Source: Shewanella avicenniae
GTDB taxonomy: Bacteria; Pseudomonadota; Gammaproteobacteria; Enterobacterales; Shewanellaceae
Length of the DNA stretch: 64,000 nucleotides
Assembly (NCBI RefSeq): GCF_017354945.1
Contig: NZ_CP071503.1
Span: forward strand, 124,001-188,000
Direction of reading: 5' to 3'
Shown here in pieces: positions 53,981 to 63,302 of this stretch (positions within the stretch are counted from its first letter, which is position 1; every line of letters begins with the position of its first letter). The position numbers and the translations under genes are program-made. A model generated the notes under the pieces. That model ran no database searches. It worked only from the letters and a program-made list of their open reading frames with translations, and was not told the DNA's origin.

Positions 53981-55507
53981 ATGCGCAACGAAATCAGCCT
54001 GACTCGCAAGTCCCATTTTCTCGGTACTAAAATCCGTAACCTACGGAAACGTAACCATTTAACTATGGAAGATCTGTCTGCCCGTTGTGTGCGACTCGAC
54101 TCGGAGAACGCGCCATCGGTGTCTTATCTGTCGATGATCGAACGCGGCAAACGCACGCCAAGTGTGGATATGCTGCGGGTGATTGCCGCGGTTTTTCAAA
54201 AAGAGTTGGATTGGTTTCTCGATGATACGCCGAGCGATGAAGCTATCGTGCCGCAAAAAGGGCGCCGTGGTGGGCTCGATGGCATGGTGTTGGAGCCGGG
54301 CTTTTTGTTCTCAGGCGATATTTTGCAGATCGCCATTCCTGAAATGCTGTCACAAACCGGCACCAGTGGCCGCCAGTTCGCCCAGCTGTTGATCCGCGCC
54401 TATCAGGAATATCACCAAAACCATTTCCCTGATTTGGAGCGTGCCGCCGAAGATATTGGCAACAAGCAGTTGGCCTTGTCGGTGGAGGAGTTGGTGCGCC
54501 TTGCCGAAGCGCAGGGGTTAAAAATTCGTTGGTTTAGTGAAGCGCCCAAAACAGTGATTGATGCGCATGGCATCAGTGGTCAGCGGGTGATCACTTCCTA
54601 TCTTGAAGGGCCGGGCAAGCTGGCGCTGAATGAGATCCTCAAAACCAGCCCAACCCGGATGAAGTATGACCTTGGGGTGCATATTGGTCACTGCGTGCTG
54701 CACAACAGCGATGGCTATAACAATGTGCTCAGTATCGGCTCAGCCAGTGCCGCCGATGCAGCGCCTATTCAATCGGGCTCGGTGAACGCCCAAGATATTT
54801 TGCAGGCGTGGCGTGAGTTTGAGGCGAGTTTCTTTGCCGGGGCGCTGTTATGCCCAAAAGTGCCATTCCGGCAACTATTAGATCGCCAAGGCTATGAAGT
54901 GGGCGTGCACAAGTTAGCGCAAGTATCACCCTCGGTGGCGATGCGGCGCATGACCGTGGTATCGCCTTATCCGCACTGGCACTACTTCGATGCTTATGCG
55001 CCGGGCAAACTCAAGGCGGTATATCGCGGCAACGGTATTCCGCTGCCATGGGGTAATATGCGTACTGTCGCCGACCCTTGTCAGCACTGGTCGGTGTTTC
55101 GCATGATCACTGAGCCAAAAGATGGCAGTGCGGCGCAAATCTCGTTGCTGGATACTGAAAATCAAACCCGCATCTACTGCTGTGAATCAGTTCGTGTTCG
55201 CGATCTTGCCGGAAATAATCGGGTGTTGTGTGCTGGGATTGACCTTAACCCAGCCATTGAAGCCCAAGGCGAAGATGCTGCAGAACTGGCCGCCAGCTTG
55301 AAGCAGGTGTGTGTCGCTAATGGCGGTGAAGTGGATATTCCGGCGCCGATTAAGCGCAAGCTGCACACCATTTCACGTATTCTCAACATCAACTGGTTAG
55401 AGCGCGGCTTACAACAGCAGGCGCGTTTAATCTGTGCCCGCGGCGCGGTATGTCCGCGCTCTCCAAGTTGCTACGACGGTTGTAAAGGCGGCAAGGCGGA
55501 TGATTAA
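53981..55507 (+). CDS. ScfR/RamB-like XRE regulator of carbon metabolism (DUF3612 type)
   Basis: Protein of 508 residues. An N-terminal XRE helix-turn-helix (LGTKIRNLRKRNHLTMEDLS, SYLSMIERGKRTPSVDMLRV) is followed by a large sensor region and a C-terminal Cys-rich part (CARGAVCPRSPSCYDGCKGG). This resembles regulators of the glyoxylate and propionate pathways (DUF3612/ScfR group). There is almost no ribosome site before the ATG. A 27-bp inverted repeat lies at its promoter. Confidence 0.82.
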   Translation: MRNEISLTRKSHFLGTKIRNLRKRNHLTMEDLSARCVRLDSENAPSVSYLSMIERGKRTPSVDMLRVIAAVFQKELDWFLDDTPSDEAIVPQKGRRGGLDGMVLEPGFLFSGDILQIAIPEMLSQTGTSGRQFAQLLIRAYQEYHQNHFPDLERAAEDIGNKQLALSVEELVRLAEAQGLKIRWFSEAPKTVIDAHGISGQRVITSYLEGPGKLALNEILKTSPTRMKYDLGVHIGHCVLHNSDGYNNVLSIGSASAADAAPIQSGSVNAQDILQAWREFEASFFAGALLCPKVPFRQLLDRQGYEVGVHKLAQVSPSVAMRRMTVVSPYPHWHYFDAYAPGKLKAVYRGNGIPLPWGNMRTVADPCQHWSVFRMITEPKDGSAAQISLLDTENQTRIYCCESVRVRDLAGNNRVLCAGIDLNPAIEAQGEDAAELAASLKQVCVANGGEVDIPAPIKRKLHTISRILNINWLERGLQQQARLICARGAVCPRSPSCYDGCKGGKADD

Positions 55508-55547
55508 CACGCCAGTGCAGCAGTTTTTATAAACTCATCAGCTACAA

Positions 55548-55573
55548 AAATCGGCGCTTATTTGCGCCGATTT
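55548..55573. terminator. Bidirectional terminator shared by the ScfR-like and chemotaxis genes
   Basis: Ten-bp arms AAATCGGCGC (55548-55557) and GCGCCGATTT (55564-55573), with T-rich runs on both sides. It overlaps the last codons of the minus-strand receptor gene. Confidence 0.85.
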
Positions 55574-57531
55574 GTTTTGTTAAAGCGTGTTTGCTCAAGC
55601 GCGATGCTGTCACTTAGCTTAAATTGCCCCACTAACTGTTTGAGTGAGTCCGCCAGTTGATTCAACGCTTGGCTGGCTTCGGCAGCTTCATTGGCGCGCA
55701 GTTCACTGCGGCTGCTCACTTCGCTCATATCGGTCAGATGATGATTGATTTCATGCACGGTGGCGCTTTGCTGCTCAGTGGCCGCGGCCACCTGCATGTT
55801 CATATCGCTGATTTGGGCGATCCGCTTAGAGATATGTTGCAGCGCTTGGGTGACATCATCCGCAGCGGCAACACCGAGCTTAGAGCGCTGCTGGCTTTGT
55901 TGCATCGCCGTCACCGCTTTGCTTGCTTCGCGCTGCAGAGTATTGATCATCTGCTGCACTTCATCGGTGGAGCTGGCGGTGCGCGTTGCCAAACCGCGTA
56001 CCTCATCGGCAACCACAGAGAAACCGCGTCCGGCTTCACCGGCGCGAGCAGCTTCAATGGCGGCATTCAGCGCCAGTAGGTTCGTTTGCTCGGAGATGCT
56101 GCGAATCACCTCTAATACCGAGCCAATCGCATCGGTATTTTCCGACAAGTTATTGATAATTTCTGCCATATTACCGACATCGGCAGACAACTCATTAATC
56201 ACTTGGCGGGCACGTAATACCACCTGTTGGCCGTTGGCGGCGTCTTCATTAGCTGCGCGCGCCGCCTCAGCTGCGTAGGCTGCGTTATTGGCAATTTCGT
56301 TGACGGTGGCGCCCATTTCGGTTACCGCGGCGGCAACCGTGACGGCATGATCATGCTGCTGTTGCCGATCCAGCACGGTTTGCTGGGCGTGGCTGTCAGC
56401 CATATGTGCCGCCATGCTCAAGCTTTCACTGGTGTTTGCCACGTTTTGAATCGACTGCTGAATCTTATCCACAAAGCGATTAAAGCCGCGAGCTAATAGC
56501 CCGAGTTCATCGCGGCTATTCTCTGGTAACCGTTTACGCAGATCGCCATCGCCTTGGCCCAGTTCAGCAAACATAGTAGCGGCGGCACTGATCGGTTTGC
56601 TAATCGAGCCGCCAACCCAAATGGCCAATAGAATGAACAGGGCACAAACACTCAGCGTCAAGCCAAAAATCTTCCAGCTGGCGTTATCCAACGCCGCAAA
56701 AATCTCCTGCTCTGGCACTTCCGCCACCAGATACCAGCCAATCTCAGGCATATAGCTGCTGGCGACTAACACTGTGTCGTTATCGCTGCCGACGTGCACC
56801 ATCGCCAGTGATTGCTGCTGCAACAAGCCGCTCAGATCGCTGTTGGGGTAGAGTTGTTGCAAGCGGCTATTACCGACCAGCTGGTTATTGCGATGGATTT
56901 GTACCTTACCCTCGGCATCAACCAGATACACTTGGCCGCTTTGTTCGATTTGGAAACGACTCAGCAGATTCGCCATATCATTCAGACTTTTCCCCAGCCC
57001 AACCAAGGCGCGGCCATTGACTTGCTGATAGTTGATAAACAGCTTTACGTCACCGCTTTTGGGCTCAGTGTACAGCTGCAACATCTTGTCTTGGCCGCTA
57101 TTTCGGTAGCGGAAAAACCAGCCATCTTGCGCTGGAGTCAGGATCCGCAACAGGCCGTTCTGGGTGTAGTAAGCTGCGGTTTCACGGTCGGCATAAGAGG
57201 CCTGCGCTAAATCATATTGACTGACTAAGGCTTGCAGTCGCTGTTCAACGAGTGGCTCTTCCGCATCGGGACGACCACGTTGCAACCAACTGCCCAATAG
57301 TGGGTCATTCGCCAGTTGTTCTGATGCCTGCAACAAGCCGCCGATTTCGAGTTCGATGCGATAGCGGATCTGCAGTAGCAGGTTAGGCAGCTCAGAGTTG
57401 AGCATACGTTGGCTAATCACTTCCCTAGCGCTACGTTGGCCTAAGGTGCCTGCGACGATACTGGGCAGTAACACGGCCAGCACCATGGTGAGGATAAATT
57501 TCTGCTTGATGGAGAGCTTAATGAACGACAT
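55558..57531 (-). CDS. Methyl-accepting chemotaxis receptor, dCache type
   Basis: Receptor of 657 residues. Membrane helices lie near residues 12-30 and 290-310, enclosing a periplasmic dCache-like sensor ([20 protein letters not shown]). A HAMP domain follows, then the signalling domain with the conserved tip [20 protein letters not shown] and [13 protein letters not shown]. Ligand unknown. It is downstream of the ETF-QO gene on the same strand, as in Shewanella genomes. Confidence 0.93.
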   Translation of the reverse strand: MSFIKLSIKQKFILTMVLAVLLPSIVAGTLGQRSAREVISQRMLNSELPNLLLQIRYRIELEIGGLLQASEQLANDPLLGSWLQRGRPDAEEPLVEQRLQALVSQYDLAQASYADRETAAYYTQNGLLRILTPAQDGWFFRYRNSGQDKMLQLYTEPKSGDVKLFINYQQVNGRALVGLGKSLNDMANLLSRFQIEQSGQVYLVDAEGKVQIHRNNQLVGNSRLQQLYPNSDLSGLLQQQSLAMVHVGSDNDTVLVASSYMPEIGWYLVAEVPEQEIFAALDNASWKIFGLTLSVCALFILLAIWVGGSISKPISAAATMFAELGQGDGDLRKRLPENSRDELGLLARGFNRFVDKIQQSIQNVANTSESLSMAAHMADSHAQQTVLDRQQQHDHAVTVAAAVTEMGATVNEIANNAAYAAEAARAANEDAANGQQVVLRARQVINELSADVGNMAEIINNLSENTDAIGSVLEVIRSISEQTNLLALNAAIEAARAGEAGRGFSVVADEVRGLATRTASSTDEVQQMINTLQREASKAVTAMQQSQQRSKLGVAAADDVTQALQHISKRIAQISDMNMQVAAATEQQSATVHEINHHLTDMSEVSSRSELRANEAAEASQALNQLADSLKQLVGQFKLSDSIALEQTRFNKTNRRK

Positions 57532-57577
57532 AACAGCAACCGACTTCTAGAATCCATTTATCACCGGCCTGTCCGGC

Positions 57578-57606
57578 GACAGCTTGGGATTATCCATAAG
57601 CTGTCG
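57578..57606 (-). other. Hairpin downstream of the ETF-QO gene
   Basis: Nine-bp arms CGACAGCTT (57578-57586) and AAGCTGTCG (57598-57606). No T-run, so termination is uncertain; it may stabilise the upstream message. Confidence 0.45.
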
Positions 57607-57644
57607 GTAGCTGCAATCAAAAGCCCCTTTAACGAATGTAAAGG

Positions 57645-59291
57645 TTACATGCCTGAGTAGTTCGGGCCGCTGCCGCCTTCTGGCGGGGTCCAACAGATAT
57701 TCTGCGCCGGATCTTTAATGTCGCAGGTTTTGCAGTGAATGCAGTTTTGCGCGTTGATAACGAACTTGGGCGTATCGCCGCTGTTGACCACCTCATACAC
57801 GCCCGCTGGGCAGTAGCGCTGAGCCGGTTCATCAAACAGCGGCAAATTGCTGGTGATGGGAATAGTTTTATCGCGCAATTTAAGGTGGTTTGGTTGGTCC
57901 TCTTCATGACTGATATTGCACAGATAGATGGACGAAAGTCGGTCAAAGGCCAGTTTGCCGTCTGGGGCTGGGTAATCAATTTTACTGAAATCCGCCGCTT
58001 TACCGAGGCAGCGATAATCGGGCTTATCATCGCGCAGTATTAGTGGGAAATTACCACCAAACCAGCTTTGTTCGAGGTAATTGAACATGCCGCCGAGCAG
58101 ATTACCGAAGCGATGCAGCGCGGGGCCGAAGTTGCGCGCACTGTGCAACTCTTCATGCAACCAGCTGTGTTCCATCCGTTCGGCAAAGCAGGACAGGTCT
58201 TTGCAGCCTTCCACGCCTTTAATCAGTGCTTCGCCGATGGTTTCTGCGGCTAACATGCCGCTTTTCATGGCGGTATGAATCCCTTTGATTTTGGCAAAGT
58301 TCAAGGTGCCTGCATCGCAGCCAATCAAGAGTCCACCTGGGAAGCTCATTTTCGGTAGGGAATTGAAACCGCCTTTGCTGATGGCGCGGGCGCCATAGCC
58401 GATACGTTCGCCGTCAGCCAACAACTTGGCGAGCATTGGGTGGGTTTTGAAGCGCTGAAACTCATCAAACGGACTCAGGTGCGGATTGCGGTAGTTAAGG
58501 TCAACAATCAAACCTAAAGCAACCAATTGGTTATCCAAATGGTAGATAAAACCGCCGCCAGTGGCTTGGGTGAGCGGCCAACCGCTGGTGTGGATCACTT
58601 TACCCACTTGATGCTGCTCTGCGGGAATGCGCCAAACCTCTTTAAAGCCAATGCCGTAATGCTGCGGGCTTTTACCGTTATCCAAATGGTAGTGTTTAAT
58701 CAGCTGTTTACCTAGGTGACCCCGGCTGCCTTCGGCAAAAATGGTGTACTTGGCGCGCAGCTCCATGCCGGCTACAAAGCTGTCTTTTTCTTTGCCTTGT
58801 TTATCCAGCCCCATGTCGCCAATCAATACACCGCACACCGCATCTTGCTCGTCATCCAGCAGTAACTCTTTGGCAGCGAAACCGGGGAAGATTTCCGCCC
58901 CCAGTGTTTCCGCTTGCTCGGCTAACCAACGGCATAGATTGCCGGCGCTGACCATATAGTTGCCTTCATTAGCCATCGACGCAGGTACAAACCGGTGCGG
59001 AATCGCGCGGCTGCCGTCGGTAGTTAACCAATGAAATTCATCTTGGGTGACTTTGGCATCAAGTGGCACATTCATGTTTTTCCAATCGTTGAAGAGTTCA
59101 TCCAACGCACTGGTTTCCAGTAATGCCCCAGAAAAGATATGACTGCCGATGTCGGCCCCTTTTTCTACCACACACACTGATAGGGGATGTTCGCTATCAC
59201 GGGCTATCTGCATCAAACGACAAGCGGCCGCCAAACCTGCAGGGCCAGCGCCGATGATAACTACGTCAAACTCCATTGATTCGCGTTCCAT
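57645..59291 (-). CDS. Electron transfer flavoprotein-ubiquinone oxidoreductase
   Basis: Membrane-associated enzyme of 548 residues that moves electrons from ETF to quinone during fatty- and amino-acid oxidation. FAD motif GAGPAGLAAACRL is at residue 13. A GGF/FI-type quinone region and a C-terminal 4Fe-4S cluster (CIHCKTCDIKDPAQNICW plus CPAGVYE) are visible. GAGG precedes the ATG. The family symbol is etfD/ETFDH; no ETF subunits are adjacent. Confidence 0.95.
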   Translation of the reverse strand: MERESMEFDVVIIGAGPAGLAAACRLMQIARDSEHPLSVCVVEKGADIGSHIFSGALLETSALDELFNDWKNMNVPLDAKVTQDEFHWLTTDGSRAIPHRFVPASMANEGNYMVSAGNLCRWLAEQAETLGAEIFPGFAAKELLLDDEQDAVCGVLIGDMGLDKQGKEKDSFVAGMELRAKYTIFAEGSRGHLGKQLIKHYHLDNGKSPQHYGIGFKEVWRIPAEQHQVGKVIHTSGWPLTQATGGGFIYHLDNQLVALGLIVDLNYRNPHLSPFDEFQRFKTHPMLAKLLADGERIGYGARAISKGGFNSLPKMSFPGGLLIGCDAGTLNFAKIKGIHTAMKSGMLAAETIGEALIKGVEGCKDLSCFAERMEHSWLHEELHSARNFGPALHRFGNLLGGMFNYLEQSWFGGNFPLILRDDKPDYRCLGKAADFSKIDYPAPDGKLAFDRLSSIYLCNISHEEDQPNHLKLRDKTIPITSNLPLFDEPAQRYCPAGVYEVVNSGDTPKFVINAQNCIHCKTCDIKDPAQNICWTPPEGGSGPNYSGM

Positions 59292-59465
59292 TTCTCTACC
59301 TCTATCGAGTGTGAAGGTGCCTGCAGCCCGCTGACTTACCCTAGTTATTATTGCTCACTCTGGCCTATTTTACCGTGGTAAAGCATTAGGCGCGTGAGAG
59401 TTGATAATAGTCACAGAATTGTCTTAAGTAAGTAAATACTGAATATAAAACAATCTGCTTAGGGG

Positions 59466-59494
59466 TTTTGTTGCTGTTAGTTTACACCTATAAT
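59466..59494 (+). promoter_or_regulatory. Sigma-70 promoter of moaA
   Basis: TTTTGT, 17 bp, TATAAT (59489-59494). Transcription would start near 59501, at the 5' edge of the leader RNA. Confidence 0.6.
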
Positions 59495-59496
59495 AG

Positions 59497-59615
59497 TGGC
59501 TCGACGGTTCTCCGAGCTATTGTTCCTACGTCATAGAAGATACGGAATGGTAGCCGTGGCAATAGTGCCACTTGGGCGAGTGAAGAAATGAGTTCGCCTC
59601 CCGTGTTTGGAAAGG
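59497..59615 (+). promoter_or_regulatory. Moco riboswitch-type leader of moaA
   Basis: The leader has TCTCCGAGC at its 5' side, a perfect hairpin GTGGCA/TGCCAC (59556-59571), a GGCGA/TCGCC pairing, and the 3' element GCCTCCC...GGAAAGG, all features of the molybdenum cofactor RNA motif found before moaA. GGAAAGG is also the ribosome site, so translation would be repressed when Moco is plentiful. Confidence 0.75.
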
Positions 59616-59620
59616 TGATC

Positions 59621-60601
59621 ATGTCTCAACTTCAAGACGATTTTGGTCGTAGATTTCATTATCTGCGCATGTCGGTTACCGACGTATGTAATTTCAAATG
59701 TGGTTACTGTTTGCCGGATGGCTATCATCCGAACGGTAAACCCTCTTTTCTCACGCTCAGTGAAATCGAGCAATTGGTTGGCGCGTTTGCTGATGTTGGC
59801 ACGCAAAAAATCCGCGTGACTGGCGGTGAACCCACCCTGCGTAAAGATTTTACTGACATCATTCGTTTGATCGCTGATAACGACCAAGTGAAGACCATTG
59901 CCACCACCACCAACGGTTATCGCTTAGAAGAGCATGCCAAAGAGTGGTATGACGCAGGTCTGCGCCGCATCAATGTGTCAGTTGACAGCCTCGACCCACG
60001 GATGTTCTACCAAATCACTGGCGAAAATAAATTCGACAAGGTGATGCGAGGCATCGACGCAGCCTTAGAAGCCGGCTTTGAACGGGTAAAAATAAACGCC
60101 GTACTGCTTAAAGATCTGAACGATAAAGATTTGCCGCGTTTTCTGCATTGGATTAAGTCCACGCCAATTGACCTGCGTTTCATTGAACTGATGGAAACTG
60201 GCTTGGGGCGTGACTATTTCCAAGCGCACCATCTGGCCGGTGAAAGCATCAAACAACGTCTAATGGCCGAGGGTTGGCAGTTGGATCAATCTGATGTGGA
60301 CGATGGCCCAGCGAAAAACTTTAGCCACCCCGATTATCAAGGCCGGATCGGTCTGATTATGCCGTACGCGCAAAACTTCTGCGCAACCTGCAATCGTTTG
60401 CGGGTTTCGGCGACCGGTAAATTGCATCTGTGCTTGTTCACTGAACAGGGCATCGATTTGCGCGATTTGCTGCAATCAGAAACTCAGCGTGACGAATTGG
60501 TGGAACGCTTGCACCAACAGCTGCACTTGAAAAAGGAAACCCACTTCCTGCATCAAGGCTTTACTGGTGTGACGCAACATCTGGCATCAATCGGCGGTTA
60601 A
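59621..60601 (+). CDS. moaA: MoaA, GTP 3',8-cyclase
   Basis: Radical-SAM enzyme of 326 residues, first step of molybdenum cofactor synthesis. The N-terminal cluster motif is CNFKCGYC, and the C-terminal cluster region has CATCNRLRVSATGKLHLCLF. The ATG at 59621 matches the E. coli start pattern (SQLxDxF); an upstream ATG at 59588 lies inside the riboswitch. The C-terminal GG (SIGG) is conserved. It works with MoaC. Confidence 0.96.
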   Translation: MSQLQDDFGRRFHYLRMSVTDVCNFKCGYCLPDGYHPNGKPSFLTLSEIEQLVGAFADVGTQKIRVTGGEPTLRKDFTDIIRLIADNDQVKTIATTTNGYRLEEHAKEWYDAGLRRINVSVDSLDPRMFYQITGENKFDKVMRGIDAALEAGFERVKINAVLLKDLNDKDLPRFLHWIKSTPIDLRFIELMETGLGRDYFQAHHLAGESIKQRLMAEGWQLDQSDVDDGPAKNFSHPDYQGRIGLIMPYAQNFCATCNRLRVSATGKLHLCLFTEQGIDLRDLLQSETQRDELVERLHQQLHLKKETHFLHQGFTGVTQHLASIGG

Positions 60602-60660
60602 TTGTGGTTGGCGTTTCCTTGCGCCAGCCTCCGCAGCTTTTTTCGAATTAGGTTGTTTCA

Positions 60661-61137
60661 ATGTCTAACTCTTTTACCCATATCAATGCTGATGGCAATG
60701 CCCACATGGTAGACGTGACTGATAAATCAGTCACTGAACGTGAAGCCCGCGCTGAAGCTTTTATCGAAATGGCGCCCGCCACGCTGGAGATGATTGTCAG
60801 TGGCAGTCACCACAAAGGTGATGTGTTTGCTACCGCCCGTATTGCTGGGATTATGGCTGCTAAAAATACCTCAGCGCTGATCCCGTTGTGCCATCCATTA
60901 ATGCTTACCAAAGTGGAAGTGGATCTGGAAGCACAGCCAGAACACAACCGCGTGCGCATCACTAGCCTTTGTAAACTCAGTGGCAAAACCGGTGTCGAGA
61001 TGGAAGCGCTGACAGCCGCCTCGGTGGCCGCGTTAACCATTTACGATATGTGTAAAGCGGTACAGAAAGATATGCACATCACCGGCGTGCGTTTGCTTGA
61101 AAAGCGCGGCGGCAAGTCTGGTCACTTTAAGGTATAA
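60661..61137 (+). CDS. moaC: MoaC, cyclic pyranopterin monophosphate synthase
   Basis: Second enzyme of molybdenum cofactor synthesis, 158 residues (usual length). Conserved motifs are [31 protein letters not shown] and [20 protein letters not shown] with the MCK dimer interface. It is 59 bp after moaA and nearly touches moaD. Confidence 0.97.
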   Translation: MSNSFTHINADGNAHMVDVTDKSVTEREARAEAFIEMAPATLEMIVSGSHHKGDVFATARIAGIMAAKNTSALIPLCHPLMLTKVEVDLEAQPEHNRVRITSLCKLSGKTGVEMEALTAASVAALTIYDMCKAVQKDMHITGVRLLEKRGGKSGHFKV

Positions 61138-61141
61138 GTCG

Positions 61142-61390
61142 ATGATTAACGTTTTATTTTTTGCGCAAGTACGCGAATTATTGGGCACCGCTTCTGTGCA
61201 AGTGGACTCTGCCGAGTTAACCACCGCGGCTGAGCTGCGTGCTCTCCTTGCCAGTCAAAATGACAAATGGGCGCAAGTGTTGGACTCCGACAAACTGCTG
61301 GTGGCCATCAACCAAACCATGAGCCAGTGGCATGCAACCATCAAAGACGGTGACGAAGTGGCCTTTTTCCCGCCGGTGACCGGAGGCTAA
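61142..61390 (+). CDS. moaD: MoaD, molybdopterin synthase small subunit
   Basis: Ubiquitin-like sulfur carrier of 82 residues ending in the essential Gly-Gly (FFPPVTGG), which is thiocarboxylated and inserted in MoaE. The ATG at 61142 gives the typical MINVLFFAQVRELLG start. Confidence 0.95.
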   Translation: MINVLFFAQVRELLGTASVQVDSAELTTAAELRALLASQNDKWAQVLDSDKLLVAINQTMSQWHATIKDGDEVAFFPPVTGG

Positions 61391-61392
61391 TC

Positions 61393-61860
61393 ATGCAAGC
61401 AAACAAGATCATCGTCCAAACAGAGGATTTTGATGTTGCCGCCGAATACGCTGCCATCGCGAACGATAATAGCGATGGTGCAGTGGTTACCTTTGTCGGC
61501 AAAGTGCGTGATTTTAACGATGGTGCCGAAGTCACTGACCTGACGTTAGAACATTATCCCGGCATGACTGAGAACGTGTTGCAGCAGATCGCCGTTGAAG
61601 CGCGTGAACGTTGGCCGCTGAATTGCGTCACCATTATTCACCGCGTTGGCACCATGCATCTGGGCGAGCAGATTGTGTTTATCGGCGTGACCAGTGCCCA
61701 TCGCAAAGCGGCGTTTGCGGCGTGCGAATTTTTGATCGATTTCCTCAAAACCAAAGCCCCGTTTTGGAAGTTAGAAGCCAGCCCAGATGGACGTCATTGG
61801 GTGGATGCGCGTGACTCAGACGAGCAAGCGGCCAAGGCATGGAATAACGGAGACAAGTAA
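61393..61860 (+). CDS. moaE: MoaE, molybdopterin synthase large subunit
   Basis: Catalytic subunit of 155 residues. Motifs are GAVVTFVGKVRDFN, LTLEHYPGMTE, IIHRVGTMHLGEQIVFIGV and the conserved lysine in KTKAPFWKLE. It begins 2 bp after moaD and overlaps modA by one base. Confidence 0.96.
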   Translation: MQANKIIVQTEDFDVAAEYAAIANDNSDGAVVTFVGKVRDFNDGAEVTDLTLEHYPGMTENVLQQIAVEARERWPLNCVTIIHRVGTMHLGEQIVFIGVTSAHRKAAFAACEFLIDFLKTKAPFWKLEASPDGRHWVDARDSDEQAAKAWNNGDK

Positions 61861-62618
61861 TGCGCTTACTGCTGTTGTTGTGCGGATTGTTGAGTTTTAC
61901 TGTGGTAGCGGATGAGGCAAGAATTGCCGCCGCAGCCAATATCAAATTCGCAATGCAGCAGATAGTTGAAAATTATCAGCAAGATACTGGCGCTAAGGTG
62001 CGGGTATCTTATGGTTCTTCGGGCAACTTTGTCTCCCAGTTAAGCCACGGCGCCCCGTTTGAGTTGTTTCTGTCTGCCGATGAAAAGTACGTCACCTTGG
62101 TTGAGCAAGCGGGCTTAACCGCCGACAGCGGCATCATCTACGCCTACGGTAAACTGGCGCTGGTGGCTTCAAATAATTCGAGTTTAGCGCTCGACCCACA
62201 ATTGGATGGCCTGAAACAAGCGCTGTCACAAGGCAAGATTAAACGCTTTGCCATAGCCAATCCGGATCATGCCCCCTACGGCGAGAAAGCCCGAGAGTTA
62301 TTAACCAACAAAGGGCTGTGGCAATCGCTGCAACCCAAGCTCGTGTTTGGCGAGAATGTGTCGCAAGCAGCCCAGTTCGCTATGAGCGGTTCCACCGATG
62401 GTGGGATTGTCGCCTTGTCGCTAGCAGTGGCGCCAGAGTTTAAACAACGCGGGCGTTACCTCGCGATTCCCGAAAGTGAATACTCACCTTTGGCGCAGCG
62501 AATGGTGCTAATGAAAGGCGCCTCCGAGCAAGCCAAAAATTTCTATCAATATCTGCAATCAGAGCGTGCCCGTCAGGTGTTTAGCGACTTTGGTTTTGGT
62601 CTACCGGATAAACGCTGA
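61860..62618 (+). CDS. modA: ModA, molybdate-binding periplasmic protein
   Basis: Substrate-binding protein of 252 residues with signal peptide (LLLLCGLLSFTVVADEA). Family marks are ARIAAAANIKFAMQQI near the N-terminus, SYGSSGNFVSQLSHG, FELFLSADEKYV, ANPDHAPYGEKARE and the oxyanion-binding loops. It feeds molybdate to ModB for MoaA/C/D/E products. It overlaps its neighbours (TAATG, TGATG). Confidence 0.92.
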   Translation: MRLLLLLCGLLSFTVVADEARIAAAANIKFAMQQIVENYQQDTGAKVRVSYGSSGNFVSQLSHGAPFELFLSADEKYVTLVEQAGLTADSGIIYAYGKLALVASNNSSLALDPQLDGLKQALSQGKIKRFAIANPDHAPYGEKARELLTNKGLWQSLQPKLVFGENVSQAAQFAMSGSTDGGIVALSLAVAPEFKQRGRYLAIPESEYSPLAQRMVLMKGASEQAKNFYQYLQSERARQVFSDFGFGLPDKR

Positions 62619-63280
62619 TGGATTGGTTGGCGCTGTGGCTATCGGTCAAACTGGCAACAGTGAGCGTCATCATCCTGTTGCCGTTGGCGTTATGGCTCAG
62701 TCGCAGCTTGGCTTACCATCAGTTTTACGGCAAATCTTGGGCAGAAGCGCTGATTATGATCCCGCTGGTGTTACCGCCGACGGTTGTGGGTTATTACCTG
62801 CTGGTGGGGCTTGGCCGCGAAAGCTGGATTGGCAGCTTACTTGAGCGCTATTTTGACGCGCAGTTAGTATTTCATTTCTCTGGGCTGGTGATCGCCTCAA
62901 TCCTAGTCAATATCCCGTTTGCGGTGCAGCCGATGCAGCGCGCCTTTGAAGCGATTCCCGCTGAAATTCGCGATGCCGCCGCCTGTTGTGGCATGAGCCG
63001 CTGGCGCATATTTTGGCGTGTAGAGTTGCCGTTAGCTTGGCCGGGCATTTTAACTGCTTTGGTGCTGAGTTTTTCCCATGTATTGGGTGAGTTTGGCGTG
63101 GTATTGATGATGGGCGGCGCGATTGATGGCGAAACCAAAACCCTGTCGATTGCGATTTACGATAGCGTGCAAGCGTTTGATTTTGATGGCGCGGGCGCAA
63201 TGTCGTTGGTGCTGGTGGTGTTCGCCATGGTGACCTTGGCAATCACTTCGGCGATGTCGCGCCGAATGTTACGTCGTTAG
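62618..63280 (+). CDS. modB: ModB, molybdate ABC transporter permease
   Basis: Permease of 220 residues with about five membrane helices. The LIMIPLVLPPTVVGYYLLVG segment and the EAA-type loop (EIRDAAACCGMSRWRIFWRV) that contacts ModC are visible, and GEFGVVLMMGGAI is typical of the family. It overlaps modA by one base. Confidence 0.95.
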   Translation: MDWLALWLSVKLATVSVIILLPLALWLSRSLAYHQFYGKSWAEALIMIPLVLPPTVVGYYLLVGLGRESWIGSLLERYFDAQLVFHFSGLVIASILVNIPFAVQPMQRAFEAIPAEIRDAAACCGMSRWRIFWRVELPLAWPGILTALVLSFSHVLGEFGVVLMMGGAIDGETKTLSIAIYDSVQAFDFDGAGAMSLVLVVFAMVTLAITSAMSRRMLRR

Positions 63281-63302
63281 GACGATGAGCAGGGATAGCA
63301 AA

